This document shows positions 46,655 to 59,570 of a stretch of 64,000 nucleotides of DNA, piece by piece. Both the position numbers and the translations under genes were made by a program. Position 1 is the stretch's first letter. Every line of letters starts with the position of its first letter. Origin of the DNA: Phocoena phocoena (lineage: Eukaryota; Chordata; Mammalia; Artiodactyla; Phocoenidae); contig NC_089220.1 of NCBI RefSeq assembly GCF_963924675.1, forward strand, positions 48,122,639-48,186,638, in the 5' to 3' direction. Under the pieces are notes generated by a model. That model was given only the letters and a program-made list of their open reading frames with translations. It did not search any database and was not told where the DNA came from.

Positions 46655-49600
46655 GAAATGAATCTGAAAATTCCATTTATTAAAACAAATACATTGTCCG
46701 TGGGGGGATGAAAATGTACACATCACATTCAGGTTTTTCCGCTTTAACATTTCTGTATTTCCCTCTCTTTGAAAGATGCACTCCATAGATCTTATATAGG
46801 AAAAATGTGAACAATTCTAGGGCTGGGAAAACATTAATGTATACGTAACAATTCACCATTGCCAGGAGCAGCTAGAAGCAAATAGTAAAAAAAAAAAGTA
46901 CAAAAATCCCTTAAGACAGCATGCTTCTCAAAATATCTTTTGTAAATATGAGTATATGGAGAAATGGTTTAAAACTTTTCCTTGGTGAGCAATCTCTTTC
47001 AAATATTATTAGCAAAATTAGCCTCAGTTCAAAGTACTTATTCACACACTCTGACTTAAATAGCACTTGGTTTAAAATGGAAAGAAAAAAAAAACAGATT
47101 TAATATTGAGGATAACAGTGTTTTTTTTTCTTAATAGAGTTTGCATTCTAAATATGAACTTTATTATTACTGTTTAAAGAATTCCATGGCAGATTTTCAT
47201 TACTACCCAATATATTATATATGTAAATTTGGGCCTTGAATAATTAAGCTAAGTTTTCCTATTAGTATACCCCTTAAGATAAAATTATGCTGGTGAAAAT
47301 GATTGTTAAATTTCTAAAAGAATTAAAACTCTTTAGAGGCATAAGTAATCAAAAGATTAGTTCCCCCTTAACAAGTAAAAATACCACTAAATCAAAACTC
47401 ATAGAAAAACTCTGGGATTATAATTCCCTTCTGTAGCACATGAAATTATGAAAAAGTCAAACATTTTTCTTAAGTTTAATTTCAGATGGGCTGTGTATCT
47501 TCTGCCTTCTTTCTCCTTTGATAAACAAGGTCACATGAAGTTTGGAACTTCCTTAACTTTTAATTACCAGAGCTGTATTCCTAAAAGTTTTAATTCCATT
47601 TTAATTGCTCCAAAGACCTAGCTTTACATGAAAATATAGAGTCCTTCTGAGAAAAGTAAATGGTGTGGATTATGAAAAGCATCAGGGTCTTATAATGACG
47701 CCTTAATCACCACCAAAGAGCGCTTTATTCACAGTTGTTTTTATGTGACCACATATTCAATTCATATTTCTGCTCATTTAAAAAATGTGGTTGGGTTTTA
47801 GCTGATTCCACAGTATTACTAAGCCAATGGTACAATACTGTAGTTTAATAAATACTCTGCCAAGGTTTTTCCCCTCTAAACCTTCTTCAGTGTCCCACTG
47901 ACTGTAGCAAAATCCCAAGGTTTGAACAGAAGTATCTGGTTATAGGAGTGCATTCATACACTTCACAATGTCTTAATATTCTCCTCCCCCTCCCCAGGCA
48001 TGAGTTTTAACTGGATGTATTTATTCTTTTACCATCATGCCCATACAAGGAGCTAAGGAGAATGTTTATCAAGTCTGTTTCAAGATCTGTCCTTGGCATC
48101 TTACATCTTTTTATCTTCTTTTTTCCCTTCCTTTCCATCTTTTTTTTTTTAGTGGGAGGCAGAGAATGGAAAGAGAATAAAATTAATTCAGAAATGGTCT
48201 TTCGGGATTTCAAAGCAAATAAGGAATTGTAAGAGAGCCCACACCTGCCTGGGAATGACACAGAAAAAAATGAGACAGACTTCCAGACCTCCCATTACTG
48301 GTGGAGCCACAAAGAAAAATCACTTTCAACATCATTTCTTGGGAAGAGAGAGCCCGAGCTGCAAGGAAGTTTGTAAATAAGACTCTAACAAACAAAGCAG
48401 AGAACAAATACAAAGAAAAGATTCTATTGAAAATTTTGGTGGGTAAAAAACAAAGGTCATTTCAGGGGCAAAAAGAGCCAGAACCCTTTCTGGTGGAGCT
48501 GCTGGGGGCAGCAGCTGCCCTCTTCTCCCTAGCCCGTGAGCAGCCAGGTTCTGAGAGTGGGTCTGGTCTGGAGTTGTGGGTTTATTTCTCCTGATACTTA
48601 AACAAACAAGGGCCACGTCTTTTCTTGTTAAGAACAGCACAGAAAGGCTTCTTTCAATCTAGAGTTTCTGTGATTCAGGGAAAAAGGGAATTTGCTCTGA
48701 CTCTTCGATTAAAGCACTTCCCAACTGAGGGTGAATCCTTGCCTCTGTCACTTGGCCCTCCCTGTGCTGCCCTGGGTCCTGGATCAAATCAAAATGCTTT
48801 GGATTCTGGAAAATATGTTGAAGAGGTGTGGATACCACTGTTAACTAGGAGGTATTTTAGGCATGGCTAAGGCTCAATTTTCAAGATACTGAGTTTTTTC
48901 CTCCCCAGCTTCCTTTCTCTTTCATTCTTTTTCTAAACTTTATAGTAAAACTTTTTCTTTACTTTATAGTAAAACTGAATGGATGTAACATGGGGACATT
49001 TTCATGCAGTATTACTCAAAAATTGTCACAAATATATGAAAGCACCAGCCACAACACATGATTTACTTTTACTTGCAGAATCAAAGCTATCATGTACAAA
49101 TGTTAGGAACAGTGATAAAAGAATACAGACAACCGGCATTTGTTGTTGTTGTTATTACCATGAGGATAAACCACGGGGAACATCTCCTTAAACCCTTTGG
49201 GCGCTCATCCTTTGAGTTCAATCTCACAGACAAATCCAGCCTTATCTCTTTACTACTCTAATGGGGAAGGGTGGAAGGAGGGGTAGGGGAGAAGGGAAAA
49301 AGAAAAAGAAAGGCACAAAGACGAAACATCAACGCCATTAAACCGAACCGCACCTACACTGGACGACTCAGCTCGTCAAAGGGTATTCTAAAGGCAATAT
49401 TCATTCCAAGAAGGTCATACATATCTGAGCTCAGTACAGCTGTCTGTTTTATTTTTTAAATATGAAGCAGAAACATAAGGTTTGGGAGGGATAGCAGGAA
49501 AGAAATGACACCGATTTTATCTTTACATACTCCCCTCCTCCAGGCAATTCTGCAGACATCAGATCTCTTAACTCAGGGTGTGGATCAGCTCTCATTCTCA

Positions 49601-49759
49601 TAAAGGGGACCAGTTCTTTAAACATGCATAGCCTGGAGTCTCCAGGATGGTTCTCCTCCCTCTCTTTAAATGCTGTGGACTAGAAAGGCGCCCACTTTGC
49701 TAAAAACTCTACATCAGTGTCCCTGGAGCCCCGAGGCTCCTCAGGTTCCTCTTGAAGAC
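46655..49759 (-). other. GNG2: GNG2 long 3'UTR
   Basis: About 3.1 kb after the GNG2 stop is AT-rich and almost free of recognisable transposons, in contrast to both flanks; that fits a retained 3'UTR. A minus-strand AATAAA at 46681-46676 is the candidate poly(A) signal. The far end is inferred from this signal, and shorter forms are possible. Confidence 0.6.
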
Positions 49760-50105
<346 letters not shown>

Positions 50106-50984
50106 AGGGTGAGGTGAGGCTCTGAGGGTACAACACTGAAGGAGGCGTTCAGGGTCATGCAAATGTCAACCTTGTATTTGTCCAGCCCTGAGAGTGGGTG
50201 TCTCCTCAAATTCTGTGCCCCAGGTAGGTTGCTTCCCTCATCCTAGTCCCAGCCCTGGCTGCAAGGATTAAGTGAGGTAATTCACATAAATCATTTAGTG
50301 CCTGGAACATAGGAAGATTTCCACATAGGCTGGCCATCATTATCATTCTGTAGTTGTGTCTCTCTGCTTCAGAAACTGTGCTAGGGATGCCTAAAGCCAT
50401 GTTGATTTCCTTTTTTAACAAACACATCAGAGATATTATATACTTATACATACACACATAACCTTATACGTTATGCATTTTTATATTTTATATGTATTAT
50501 GTACGATAAGATATTAATATGCTATAATTTATTACACATTATATATATTCCTTCAATCAAGCATTGCACCTTTTAGGGAGTCCCACTGGGAGGCTGGTCA
50601 GTGATCTCATCTCAGCGATGCTGTTGTTTCATAACACTTCTCACAACGCTTCTGTAGCTCCTTGTTGGGAGTCTTCTGGAGTACCTTCCTTTGATCAGCT
50701 TTGACAGTGGCAAATTTTCACTACTTGAGAGGGGATTTGATTTGGGGTAGTAAACTAAAAGTTATTCGTAACCACATCTGGAGACTAGGTGGATAATGAT
50801 CCATCTGGGGGATGCCACTGGGGGTCAAAAATCATAAAGTCAAGAGTCAACTTCTTACGTGACCTCATACGTTTGCTCTGGAAGTCACTCCAAACATTTT
50901 CCACATCATTGTACTACTAAAATAGCCTCTCAAAGTGACTACTGAAAGGATAATCCTCTGTAAGAGTGAGGAGATTGCAGTATT

Positions 50985-51560
50985 TCTGAAAAGATTCACT
51001 GCCCCTCCTATATGTGGGTTATACATACCCATACAATGGCATCAGACTTGCTCTGGCCAATGAGACATGAGTAGAAGTGATGTGAGTCACTTTGGGGCAG
51101 AAGCTTCAAGAACCAATGCATAGTTTGCCTCTGCCGTTTTGTCTAACTGAAATAATTTACTGTAAACCACCTTAACTGATTCAGAGGTTTTAGTAAAACA
51201 TGGTGGCCATACTCTTGATTTGTTCCTTGTCCCAGGATTGAGTTGATTAGAACTTTGTCACTTAAAGGCTTTTCAATATTATAGCTTACAGGTTGGAAAT
51301 GAGAATCAATTTCATCTTCTAATCCCATAAATCTTTGAATGTTTGGACTCTATCTTCCATTTTTCTCATACCAGATAGAGGCAATATTCCAAGTAGAGGT
51401 TGCTTGAAGGTAACATGGTGTGGAGTGGCAGCTATCTGTGATGACATGTGGGTGAGAAGAAGAATGAAAAGTATATCTTTGCTATTGTAGCCTCTAAGAA
51501 TCAGAGGAGAGAGCCTTTTGTTACTGCAACAAAACCGAGTCTATGCTGACTGATATAAAC
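50985..51560 (+). repeat. MaLR (MLT1-like) fragments
   Basis: Two collinear pieces: 50985-51130 with gcatcagacttgctctggcc and gaagtgatgtgagtcacttt, and about 51500-51560 with ctatgctgactgatata. The middle (51140-51480) is unassigned and may be an insertion. Confidence 0.4.
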
Positions 51561-51579
51561 AGGTATAGGTACTGATATG

Positions 51580-52050
51580 TGTGTTAGTTTCCTCTTTCTG
51601 GCTAAACAAAACCCAATCTAGGTGGCTTAAAATAACAGTAATTTATTCCCTCAGTCAGTGCTAGAGGCTAGAAGGTTGAGATCAAAGTGTCCGCAGGCTT
51701 GGTCCCTACTGGAGGCTCTGATGGAGAAGCATCTGTTCCATGCTTCTCAATCAGTGTCTGGTGGTCGCTGGCACTTGGAGTACCTTGGCTTGTAGATGCA
51801 TCATTCCACTTTCTGCCTCCACCTTCACATGGTATTCTCTCCTGTGTGTCTCTGTCCTCGCATGGCATTCTTCTCTTTGCCTATGTCCAAATATCCTGCC
51901 CACCAGTCATCAGATTAGGCCCACCCTAGTCCAGTATGACCTCAACTTAACTTGATTACATCTACAAACACCCTACTTCCAAATAAGATCATATTCTAAG
52001 GTTCTAGGTGGGCATCAATTTTAGGGGATGCTCTTCAACCCAGTATAGCA
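51580..52050 (-). mobile_element. ERVL-MaLR (MST/MLT1-like) LTR, antisense
   Basis: Antisense landmarks: gtgttagtttcctctttctg, ggtggcttaaaataacagta, gaggctagaaggttgagatc, ccttggcttgtagatgcatc, ctccttccaa-type block cttccaaataagatcatatt. No coding region. Confidence 0.75.
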
Positions 52051-53081
52051 TATTTGTGTAAAAGTCAGTCTCACTATTTTTAAATTGTAAATAATTTTTT
52101 ATTTATCTTTATTTCAGCTCCACTGAGATATAATTCACATATAATGTTGTGTGAGTTTAAGGTATACAGTGTAATCATTTGATACACTTCTATATTGTGA
52201 AATGATTACCACAGTATGGTCAGTTAACACCCCTAACACATCACATATTTACCTTTTTCTTTAATTGTGGTGAGAACATTTAAGAGTTACTTTCTTAGCA
52301 ACTTCAAGTATGTAATTCAGTATTGTTAACTACAGTCACCACATTGTACATTAGCTCCCCAGAACTTATTCTTCTTATAACTGGAAGTTTGTATCCTTTG
52401 ACTGACATCTCCCCATATCCCTCACCACCCCCAGCCCCTGACAACCACCATTCTACTCTGTTTCTCTGAGTTCAGGTTTTTTAGATTCCACATATAAGTG
52501 ACGGTATTCATCTTTCTCTGTCTGACGTGTCTCACTAACATAATGCCCTCCGAGTCCACCCAAATGGCAGAATATCCTTCTTTCTCATGGCTGAATAATA
52601 CTCCACTGTAAATATATAATACATGATGCATCTTCTTTCTTTATTCATCTGCAGATGGACTTAGGCTGTTTCCATGACTTGGCTATTGTGAATAGGGCTG
52701 CCATGAATATGCAAGTGCAGACACCTCTTTGAGATGTTGATTGGATATATATATATATATATCAGAAGTAGGATTGCTAGATCCTATGATAGTTCTATTT
52801 TTAATTTTTTGAGGAACCTCTGTACTGTTTTCCATAGTGGCTGTACCAATTTATGTTCCCATCAGTAGTACACAAGGGTTCCCTTTTCTCCACATTCTTG
52901 CCAACACTTGTTATTGCTCGTCTTTTTTGGTAATAGCCATTCTAACAAGTGTAAAGTGATATCTCATTGTGGTTTTAATTTGTGCTTCCCTGATTAGTGG
53001 TATTGAGCATCGTTTCACACATTCATTGGACATTTATATCTTCTTTGGAATAATGTCTATTCAGTTCCTCTGCCCATTTTT

Positions 53082-53283
53082 TTTTTTTTTTGGTGGTACA
53101 CGGGCCTCCCACTGTTGTGGCCTCTCCCATCGCAGAGCATAGGCTCCAGATGCACAGGCTCAGCGGCCATGGCTCATGGGCCCAGCCGCTCTGCGGCATG
53201 TGGGATCTTCCCAGACCAGGGCATGAACCCGTGTCCCCTGCATCGGCAGGAGGACTCTCAACCACTGTGCCAACAGGGAAGCC
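53082..53283 (-). mobile_element. CHR-type SINE nested in L1
   Basis: Antisense copy with duplication ctgcccattttt at 53070-53081 and 53284-53295. It inserted in the L1 text that reads tctgcccattttt in other copies. Confidence 0.95.
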
Positions 53284-54043
53284 CTGCCCATTTTTAAATC
53301 AGATTGCTTGTTTGCTATTAAGTTGTATGAATTCTTTACATTAACCCTTTATCAGATACAAGGTTTGACATTTTTCTCCCATTCCATAGTTTGCTTTTTC
53401 ATTTTGTTGACTCTTTCTTTTAATGTGTGGAAGCTTTTTAGTTTCATGTAGTTGCACTTATTTATTTTTGCTTTTCTTGCATGTACTTTTGGTGTCATAT
53501 CCAAGAAATCATTGCCAAGATCAATGTCAAGGAACTTACCCTCTCTATGTTTTCTTCTAGGAGTTTAACAGTTTTAGATCTTATATTGAAGTCTTTGATC
53601 CATTTTGAGTTAACTTTTGTGAGTAGGATAAGGCAGGGGTCCAGTTTCACTTTGTTGCATGTGATTATCCATTTTTCCCAACACCACTATTGAAGAGACT
53701 ATCATTTTTCCATCAAGCACTCTGGTTCCTTTGTCAAATATTAGTTGATGGTACATGCTAGGGTTTATTTCTGGGTTCTTGATTCTGTTTCATTGTTTCA
53801 TGTGTCTATTTTTTATGCCATACTGATTTTATTACTATAGCTTTGTAATATAGTTTGAAAACAGGGAGTGTAATGCCTCCAGCCTTGTGCCTCTTTCTCA
53901 GACTTGCTTTGGCTATTTGGAGTCTTTTGTGGTTCCACATGAATTTTTATGATTTATTTTTTTATTTCTGTGAAAACTTCCATTGGAATTTTGATAGAGA
54001 TTGCATTGAATCTATAGATGGCTTTGGGTAATATGGACATTTT

Positions 54044-54222
54044 ACAGATGTAGAGAAGAAACGTATGGACACCAAAGGGGGAAAGCCATGGGGGGGGGTG
54101 GTTGTGGTGCGATGAACTGGGCAATTGGGATTGACACGTATACACTGATGTGTATAAAATTGATGACTAATAAGAACCTGCTGTATAAAAAAATAAATAA
54201 AATAAAATTCAAAAATTAAAAA
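54044..54222 (+). mobile_element. L1 3'UTR fragment nested in older L1
   Basis: Sense, about 180 bp: agatgtagagaagaaacgta, ggacaccaaagggggaaag, gattgacacgtatacactga, aataagaacctgctgtataa, A-rich tail. It is a 5'-truncated younger L1 in the opposite orientation to its host; no clear target duplication. Confidence 0.8.
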
Positions 54223-55318
54223 TTAATTCTTCTGACCCATGAACACAGGATATCTTTTCATTTATTTATGTCTTAATTTCTTTCATCAGAGTCTTATAAT
54301 TTTTAGTGTACAGGTCTTTCAACTCCTTGAGGAAATTTATTCCTAAGTATTTTATTTTTGAAGCTATTGTGAATGGGATTTTCTTTATTTCTTTTTCAGT
54401 TATTTCATTGTTAGTGTACAGAAACACAATTGATTTTTGTACGTTGATTTTTTTATCCGGCTACTTTACTGAGTTCATTGATTAGCTCTAACAGGATTTT
54501 GTGGGGTTTTTTGGTGAAATTTTTGGGGTTTTCTCTATATAAGATCATCATCTACAAACAGAGACAATTTTACTTTTTTTGTTTCTATTTAAATATCTTT
54601 TATTTTTTCTTCCCTGATTGTTCTGGCTAGGACTTCCAGTACTATGTTAAATAGAGTCATGAGAGTGGGTAACCTTGTCCTATTTCTGATCTTACAGGAA
54701 AAACTTTTAATCTTTTACCATTGAGTATGATGTCAGCTGTGGGCTTGATATATATATGGACTATATTATGTTGAAGTACATTCCTTCTATACCCAATTTG
54801 TTGAGAGTTTTTATCATGAAAGGGTGTTGTATTCTGTTAAATTTTCTTTCTGCATCTAAATGAGATGATCACATGATTTTTATCTTTCATTCTATTAATG
54901 TGATGTATCACATTTATTGACATGCATACATTGCACTATCCTTGTATCACAGGAATAAATCCCACTCGTTTGTGGTATATGATCCTTTTAATGTGCTGTT
55001 GAATTCGGTTTGCTAATATTTTGTTGAGAATTTTAGCATTCATATTCATCAGGGATATTGGTTTTCAGTTTTCTTTTCTTGTAATGTCCTTATCTGGCTT
55101 TGGTATCAGGGTAGTGCTAGCTTTTAAAATAGTTTGGAAGTGTTCCCTACTCTTCAATTTTTTGGAAGAATTTGAGAAGAACTGGCATTAATTTTTTAAA
55201 TGTTTGGTAGAATTCACCAGGAAAGCCATCTGGTCCTGAGATTTTCTTTATTGGGAAATTTTTGATTACTGATTCAATTCCTTACTAGTAATTAGTCTGT
55301 TCAGATTTTCTATTTCTT

Positions 55319-55660
55319 TCTTTTTTTAAAATAATTTTAGTTATTTATTTTTTATTTTTGGCTGCATTGGGTCTTCATCGCTGTGTGTGGGCTTCCTCTA
55401 GTTGTGGAGAGTGGGAGCTGCACTTCATTGTGGTGCACGGACTTCTCACTGTGGTGGCTTCTCTTTGTTGCAGAGCATGGGCTCTAGGCACACGGGCTTC
55501 AATAGTTGTGGCTCATGGGCTCTAGAGCACAGGCTCAGCAGTTGTGGCGCACGGGATTAGTTGCTCTGTGGCATGTGGGATCTTCCCAGATCAGGGCTTG
55601 AACCCATGTCTCCTGCATTAGCAGGTGGATTCTTAACCACTGCACCACCAGGGAAGTCCC
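55319..55660 (-). mobile_element. Longer CHR-like SINE nested in L1
   Basis: Antisense copy: ggctgcattgggtcttcatc, gtggtgcacggacttctcac, ending ccaccagggaagtccc. The diverged duplication cagattttctatttctt / cagatattttatttctt is at 55302-55318 and 55661-55677. Confidence 0.9.
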
Positions 55661-56075
55661 CAGATATTTTATTTCTTAATGATTCAGTCTTGGTAGGTTA
55701 TATATTTCTAAAAACTTATCCATGTCTTTTAGGTTATCCAATTTGTTGCATGTGATTGTTCATAAGTAGTCTCAGGATCCTTTGTATTTCTGTGATATCA
55801 GTTGTAATGTCTCTTCTTTCATTTCCAATTTTACTTATTCGAGTCTTTTCTTTCTTTCTTAGTCTAGCTAAAGGTTTGTCAATTTTGTTCCATCTTTTCA
55901 AAAAACACAGCCCTTACGTTTGCTGATTTTTTCTGTTGTTTTTCTGGTCTCTATTTCATTTATTTCTGCTCTTTGTGTTTGCTTCCTTCTGGTAATTTTG
56001 TGCTTAAGCTATTTTTTTCTAGTTCCTTGAGGTATACAGTTAGGTTGTTTATTTGAAATCATTTTTAGTTTTTTC

Positions 56076-56585
56076 TTAATGTAGGTGTTTATCACTATAA
56101 ACTTCCCTCTTAGAACTGCTTTTGCTGCATCCCATACATTTTGGTATGTTTTGTTTCCTCTTTTTGTTTGTTTCAAGATTTAAAAAAATTATTTTTTGTA
56201 TTTCTTCTTTGATCCATTGCTGATTATTCACAAGTGTGTTGTTTAATTTCTGCATATTGGTGAACTTCTCAGTTTTACTCCTGTTATTGATTTCTAGTTT
56301 CATACAATTGTGATTAGAAAAGATTTTTGGTATGATTTCAAGCTTCTTAAATTTGCCAAGACTTGTTTTATGACCTATCATTTGACCTATCCTAGAGAAT
56401 GTTCCATGTGCACTTAAGAAGAATGTATATTCTGTGGCTGTTGGACGAGATGTTCTGTATATGTTTGTTAGGTTAACTTGGTCTAAAGTATAGTTCAAGT
56501 TCAACATTTCCATATTGATTTTCTGTCTGGATGATCTATCCATTGTTGAAAGTGAGGTATTAAAGTTCCCAGCTATGACTGTATT
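56076..56585 (-). pseudogene. L1 ORF2 endonuclease-region remnant
   Basis: A 155-codon open stretch, extendable in frame past its Met, with L1 ORF2 wording such as LNYTLDQVNLTNIYR and EYTFFLSAHGTFSRI. Two family motifs are changed: GDFN reads GNFN and SDH reads SNH, both at catalytic or metal-site acidic residues as I recall them. The downstream ORF2 is broken, so this is a dead copy. Confidence 0.8.
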
Positions 56586-56829
56586 GTCTATTTCTCCCTT
56601 TAGGTCTGTTAATATTTGCTTAATGGTACTAATGGTTAATATTTGCTAAATAGGTACTCTGATTTTGGGTGTGTATATATTTATGATTATTGTAACCTTT
56701 TAATAAATTAACCTAGTTATTATATAATGACTTTCTTTGTCTCTTGTTACAAGTTTTGACTTAAATTCTCACTCTTTAATAGGTATTACATTGCTTATAA
56801 AAATATTTTTATTGTGTTTCTATTTTGTT

Positions 56830-57235
56830 CCAGACATTAAGTTTTCTTTATTGATCTACAAAATAATCCGGAGGTAGGAACTATTATCCTCCTTTTTTTT
56901 TTTTTTTTTTTTGCGGTATGAGGGCCTCTCACTGCTGTGGCGTCTCCAGCCACGGAGCACAGGCTCCGGACGCGCAGACTCAGCAGCCATTGCTCATGGG
57001 TCCAGATGCTCCGAGGCATGCAGGATCCTCCCGGACTGGGGCACGAACCCATGTCCCCTGCATTGGCAGGCGGACTCTCAACTACTGCGCCACCAGGGAA
57101 GCCCTATCCTCCTTTTATAGATGAAAAATTTAGGCTAAGTACATTGCATGAGTGGTTCAATGTCATATAGCAAAGTACACAGCAGAAGAAGAACTTGAAT
57201 GTTAATGTTTTGCCATTAAGCCACAGCCATCTACA
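56830..57235 (-). repeat. MIR SINE relic split by a CHR SINE
   Basis: MIR halves: ggaggtaggaactattatcc (left) and tatcctccttttatagatga, atgagtggttcaatgtcata (right). Confidence 0.55.
56897..57104 (-). mobile_element. CHR-type SINE nested in a MIR, 12-bp TSD
   Basis: Antisense copy. The duplication tatcctcctttt is perfect at 56885-56896 and 57105-57116. Confidence 0.94.
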
Positions 57236-57774
57236 TACAAACTACTCAAATGCAGGGGTAGTTCCAAAGGTTGATTGAAATTTTTTGTGCATCTTTATGA
57301 AATGGTATTATGACAGAACAAAAGGAAACAGCCTGTTTTTGTCTTAGCTCCTGTAAATGAAAGCAAAGAACAGACTTTCAGAATCTCAATTACCTCTTTT
57401 TTGTTTTGTTTTGTTTTTAATTGTTTGAGCTGTAGTCATTATTAAGCCAAATGGGAGCTTAGCTGCAAGCAGCAGAGACTGGACAATAGTAATATGTAAA
57501 ACTTAATTGTTAACAAGAGATCCAACAGTATCCCTACTCATCTGCAATGCTCACATACAAATATGTGGCAGAAACTCTCAAAATCTTTTTATGGTACAGG
57601 AAGTACTATACTGGGCAAAATTTAATAGCTTAGAGTTGCTCATATCTTGTATTTGAACACTTGACTCTGAACAATTTCCTTCTAAAAATATATCATGTGT
57701 TTTATCATGTTTCCTCAACTAGATTGCAATCTCCTGTGGGTGATGGTCCAATACAATGTCAGAATCCTAGCAGT

Positions 57775-58075
57775 AATTAGAACAATTGCTAATATTTATC
57801 TGCCCTTGCTACATGTCAGAACTGTGCTAACCACTTTACATACAGTATTTTATTTAATCCTTACAACAACATTATGGGTCACAATTATTATTATTATTAT
57901 TAATAATAAATTAATATAAATAAATAAAATAAAATTAATAAATTATAAATAAATAAAATTAATAAATTATTATTATCATACTATTATTATTATCCTCATT
58001 TTTAATATGTGAAGCTGAGGCTTCATTAGAACATTTGCCCTAGTTCTCACAGCTCGTGAGTACCTGAGTCATGAG
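57775..58075 (-). repeat. MIR SINE relic carrying an (ATT/TAA)n expansion
   Basis: Antisense MIR flanks: acatgtcagaactgtgctaa, ccttacaacaacattatggg on the left and tatcctcatttttaatatgt, ttctcacagctcgtgagtac on the right. Between them, 57887-57990, lies an AT-only tract of ATT, TAA and TAAA units. Confidence 0.75.
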
Positions 58076-58345
58076 TCTCAGTGTTCTTGATTTATTCTTT
58101 ATGAATGCTCTTTCTTTCGAACCCATAGCTTCATCCTTGTTCCTTACTTTTCAGTGAGTCACAGCAATAGTCTGCCTGGCAAATCTTCTTGCTTTCTAAC
58201 TATCCTTGCTAACATTGTGCATACAGATTCTTTTACGTTTCACATTCCTAGGCCTAGTTCTTCCATGAAGATTTCACCAGTAACTTTAGGTAATTTCTCC
58301 CTTTTCCATCCTGTTGATTCTTCCTACAAAAATATCTCAAATTTG

Positions 58346-59436
58346 GGAGGTGATCAAGATGGCAGAGTAGGAGGACCTGGAACTTACCTCCCCTGACAAA
58401 TACAACAAAAAAACACCTAAATGTGGAACAATTCTCACTGAAAACTAAATGGAAACTGGCAGAAAACTCCTGAACAACCAAGGCTGAAAGAAAGATGTAC
58501 ACGGAATTGGGTAGGAAGGGAAGAGAAGCAATCAGGTCAGGACCTGTGGCCCAGGGAGGGGACTCAGAAGAAAAGGGAGATTATAGGGGTAGAGATCCTC
58601 CCTGGGGAGTGAATGGTTCGAGCTACATATTGTAGGCTCCAGTCCTGGGGTCTGGCACAGAGAAGACAAGCCCCCTTGGCTGACTGGAGGGCTTGGGGGG
58701 ACTAACACAAGGGCTGTGGGAAGCCCGGACTCTGTCTACTTGTGAGGAATGCACATACGTGCTTGATTTCTCCTGAGACAGAGTGGAGAGGGCTGACAAA
58801 CTGCGTGGGTGGCTGGCTGGTTTCCCATGTCTGCCTGGTGCTCTCCAGCTTGAGGAGTGAATGCTCTAGCCCTGTTTACTTCATGTCGTAGCTCCACACT
58901 GGAGTGAGGGCTGCCATGACAGAAAGAGCTCAGCTAAGAGACACAGAGGTGGCTCAGACCTGAAGCACTGTATGGGCAGGGTGGGGGCAGCCATTACTGG
59001 CACTCACACAGGCAATGCATCAGAAGCAGCCTGGAACTCTGTGGCTGGACCACTGCAGCTTGTACCCTGTCAGACGCTGAGAGCCCAAGTGGGCCCCTCT
59101 TGCTCCAGCACTGCTCCCAAGGGTGCTGGTGCTGGGAGAGGGGAGAATTCACACTTAAAGGGAACAGAGCCAGCTCAAACCTGACCCTCAGAGCTTCTGC
59201 TCCAGCAACTTGGGACCTGCCCGCACCCCAATTAGGGCAGTAACAGCCACTGAGCAGACAGGAAGCCTTGGCTCACACCTGGCTCTGGCCCTAGCCTCTC
59301 CACCTCCAGCCCCACCTCCTACCAAGGTGATAGCTGCCAGCACACCCTGAGGAAAGACATGACTTGTGTTCACGTCAAATCCAGCTCTCCTACCAAAGCC
59401 ACTGAGTACATGCAGACTGTATAGGGATGCTCCCAG
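58346..59436 (+). mobile_element. L1-5'UTR-like insertion flanked by 18-bp direct repeats
   Basis: The insert opens GGAGGTGATCAAGATGGCAG, like the 5' start of L1 elements, with tttcacaaat-type text replaced by cctgacaaatacaac and atgtggaacaattctcactg. It is GC-richer than its flank. Direct repeats aaaaatatctcaaatttg (58328-58345) and aaaaatatctcagatttg (59437-59454) differ at one base. No ORF1 text and no poly-A tail precede the right repeat. Its frames (for example 58972-59184) are not recognisable. Confidence 0.65.
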
Positions 59437-59570
59437 AAAAATATCTCAGATTTGTCCCCTTATTGTCACCTCTCTTGCAACTACCCTGGTCTAAGCCTCC
59501 ATCTTCTTTTCCCACAATTACTGAAATAACCTCTTAAATAAAAAATTCCAAGGGATATTTTATAGACTGA

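Larger units (their letters stand above)
52085..56790 (-). mobile_element. Decayed L1 LINE, antisense, with nested insertions
   Basis: The antisense 3'UTR (agctccactgagatataatt) is followed by ORF2 text toward its endonuclease region at about 56.1-56.6 kb, so most of ORF2 is represented. It is broken by three insertions: a CHR SINE (53082-53283), an L1 3' fragment of opposite orientation (about 54044-54222) and an older SINE (55319-55660). Many stops and frameshifts; not functional. Confidence 0.85.
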
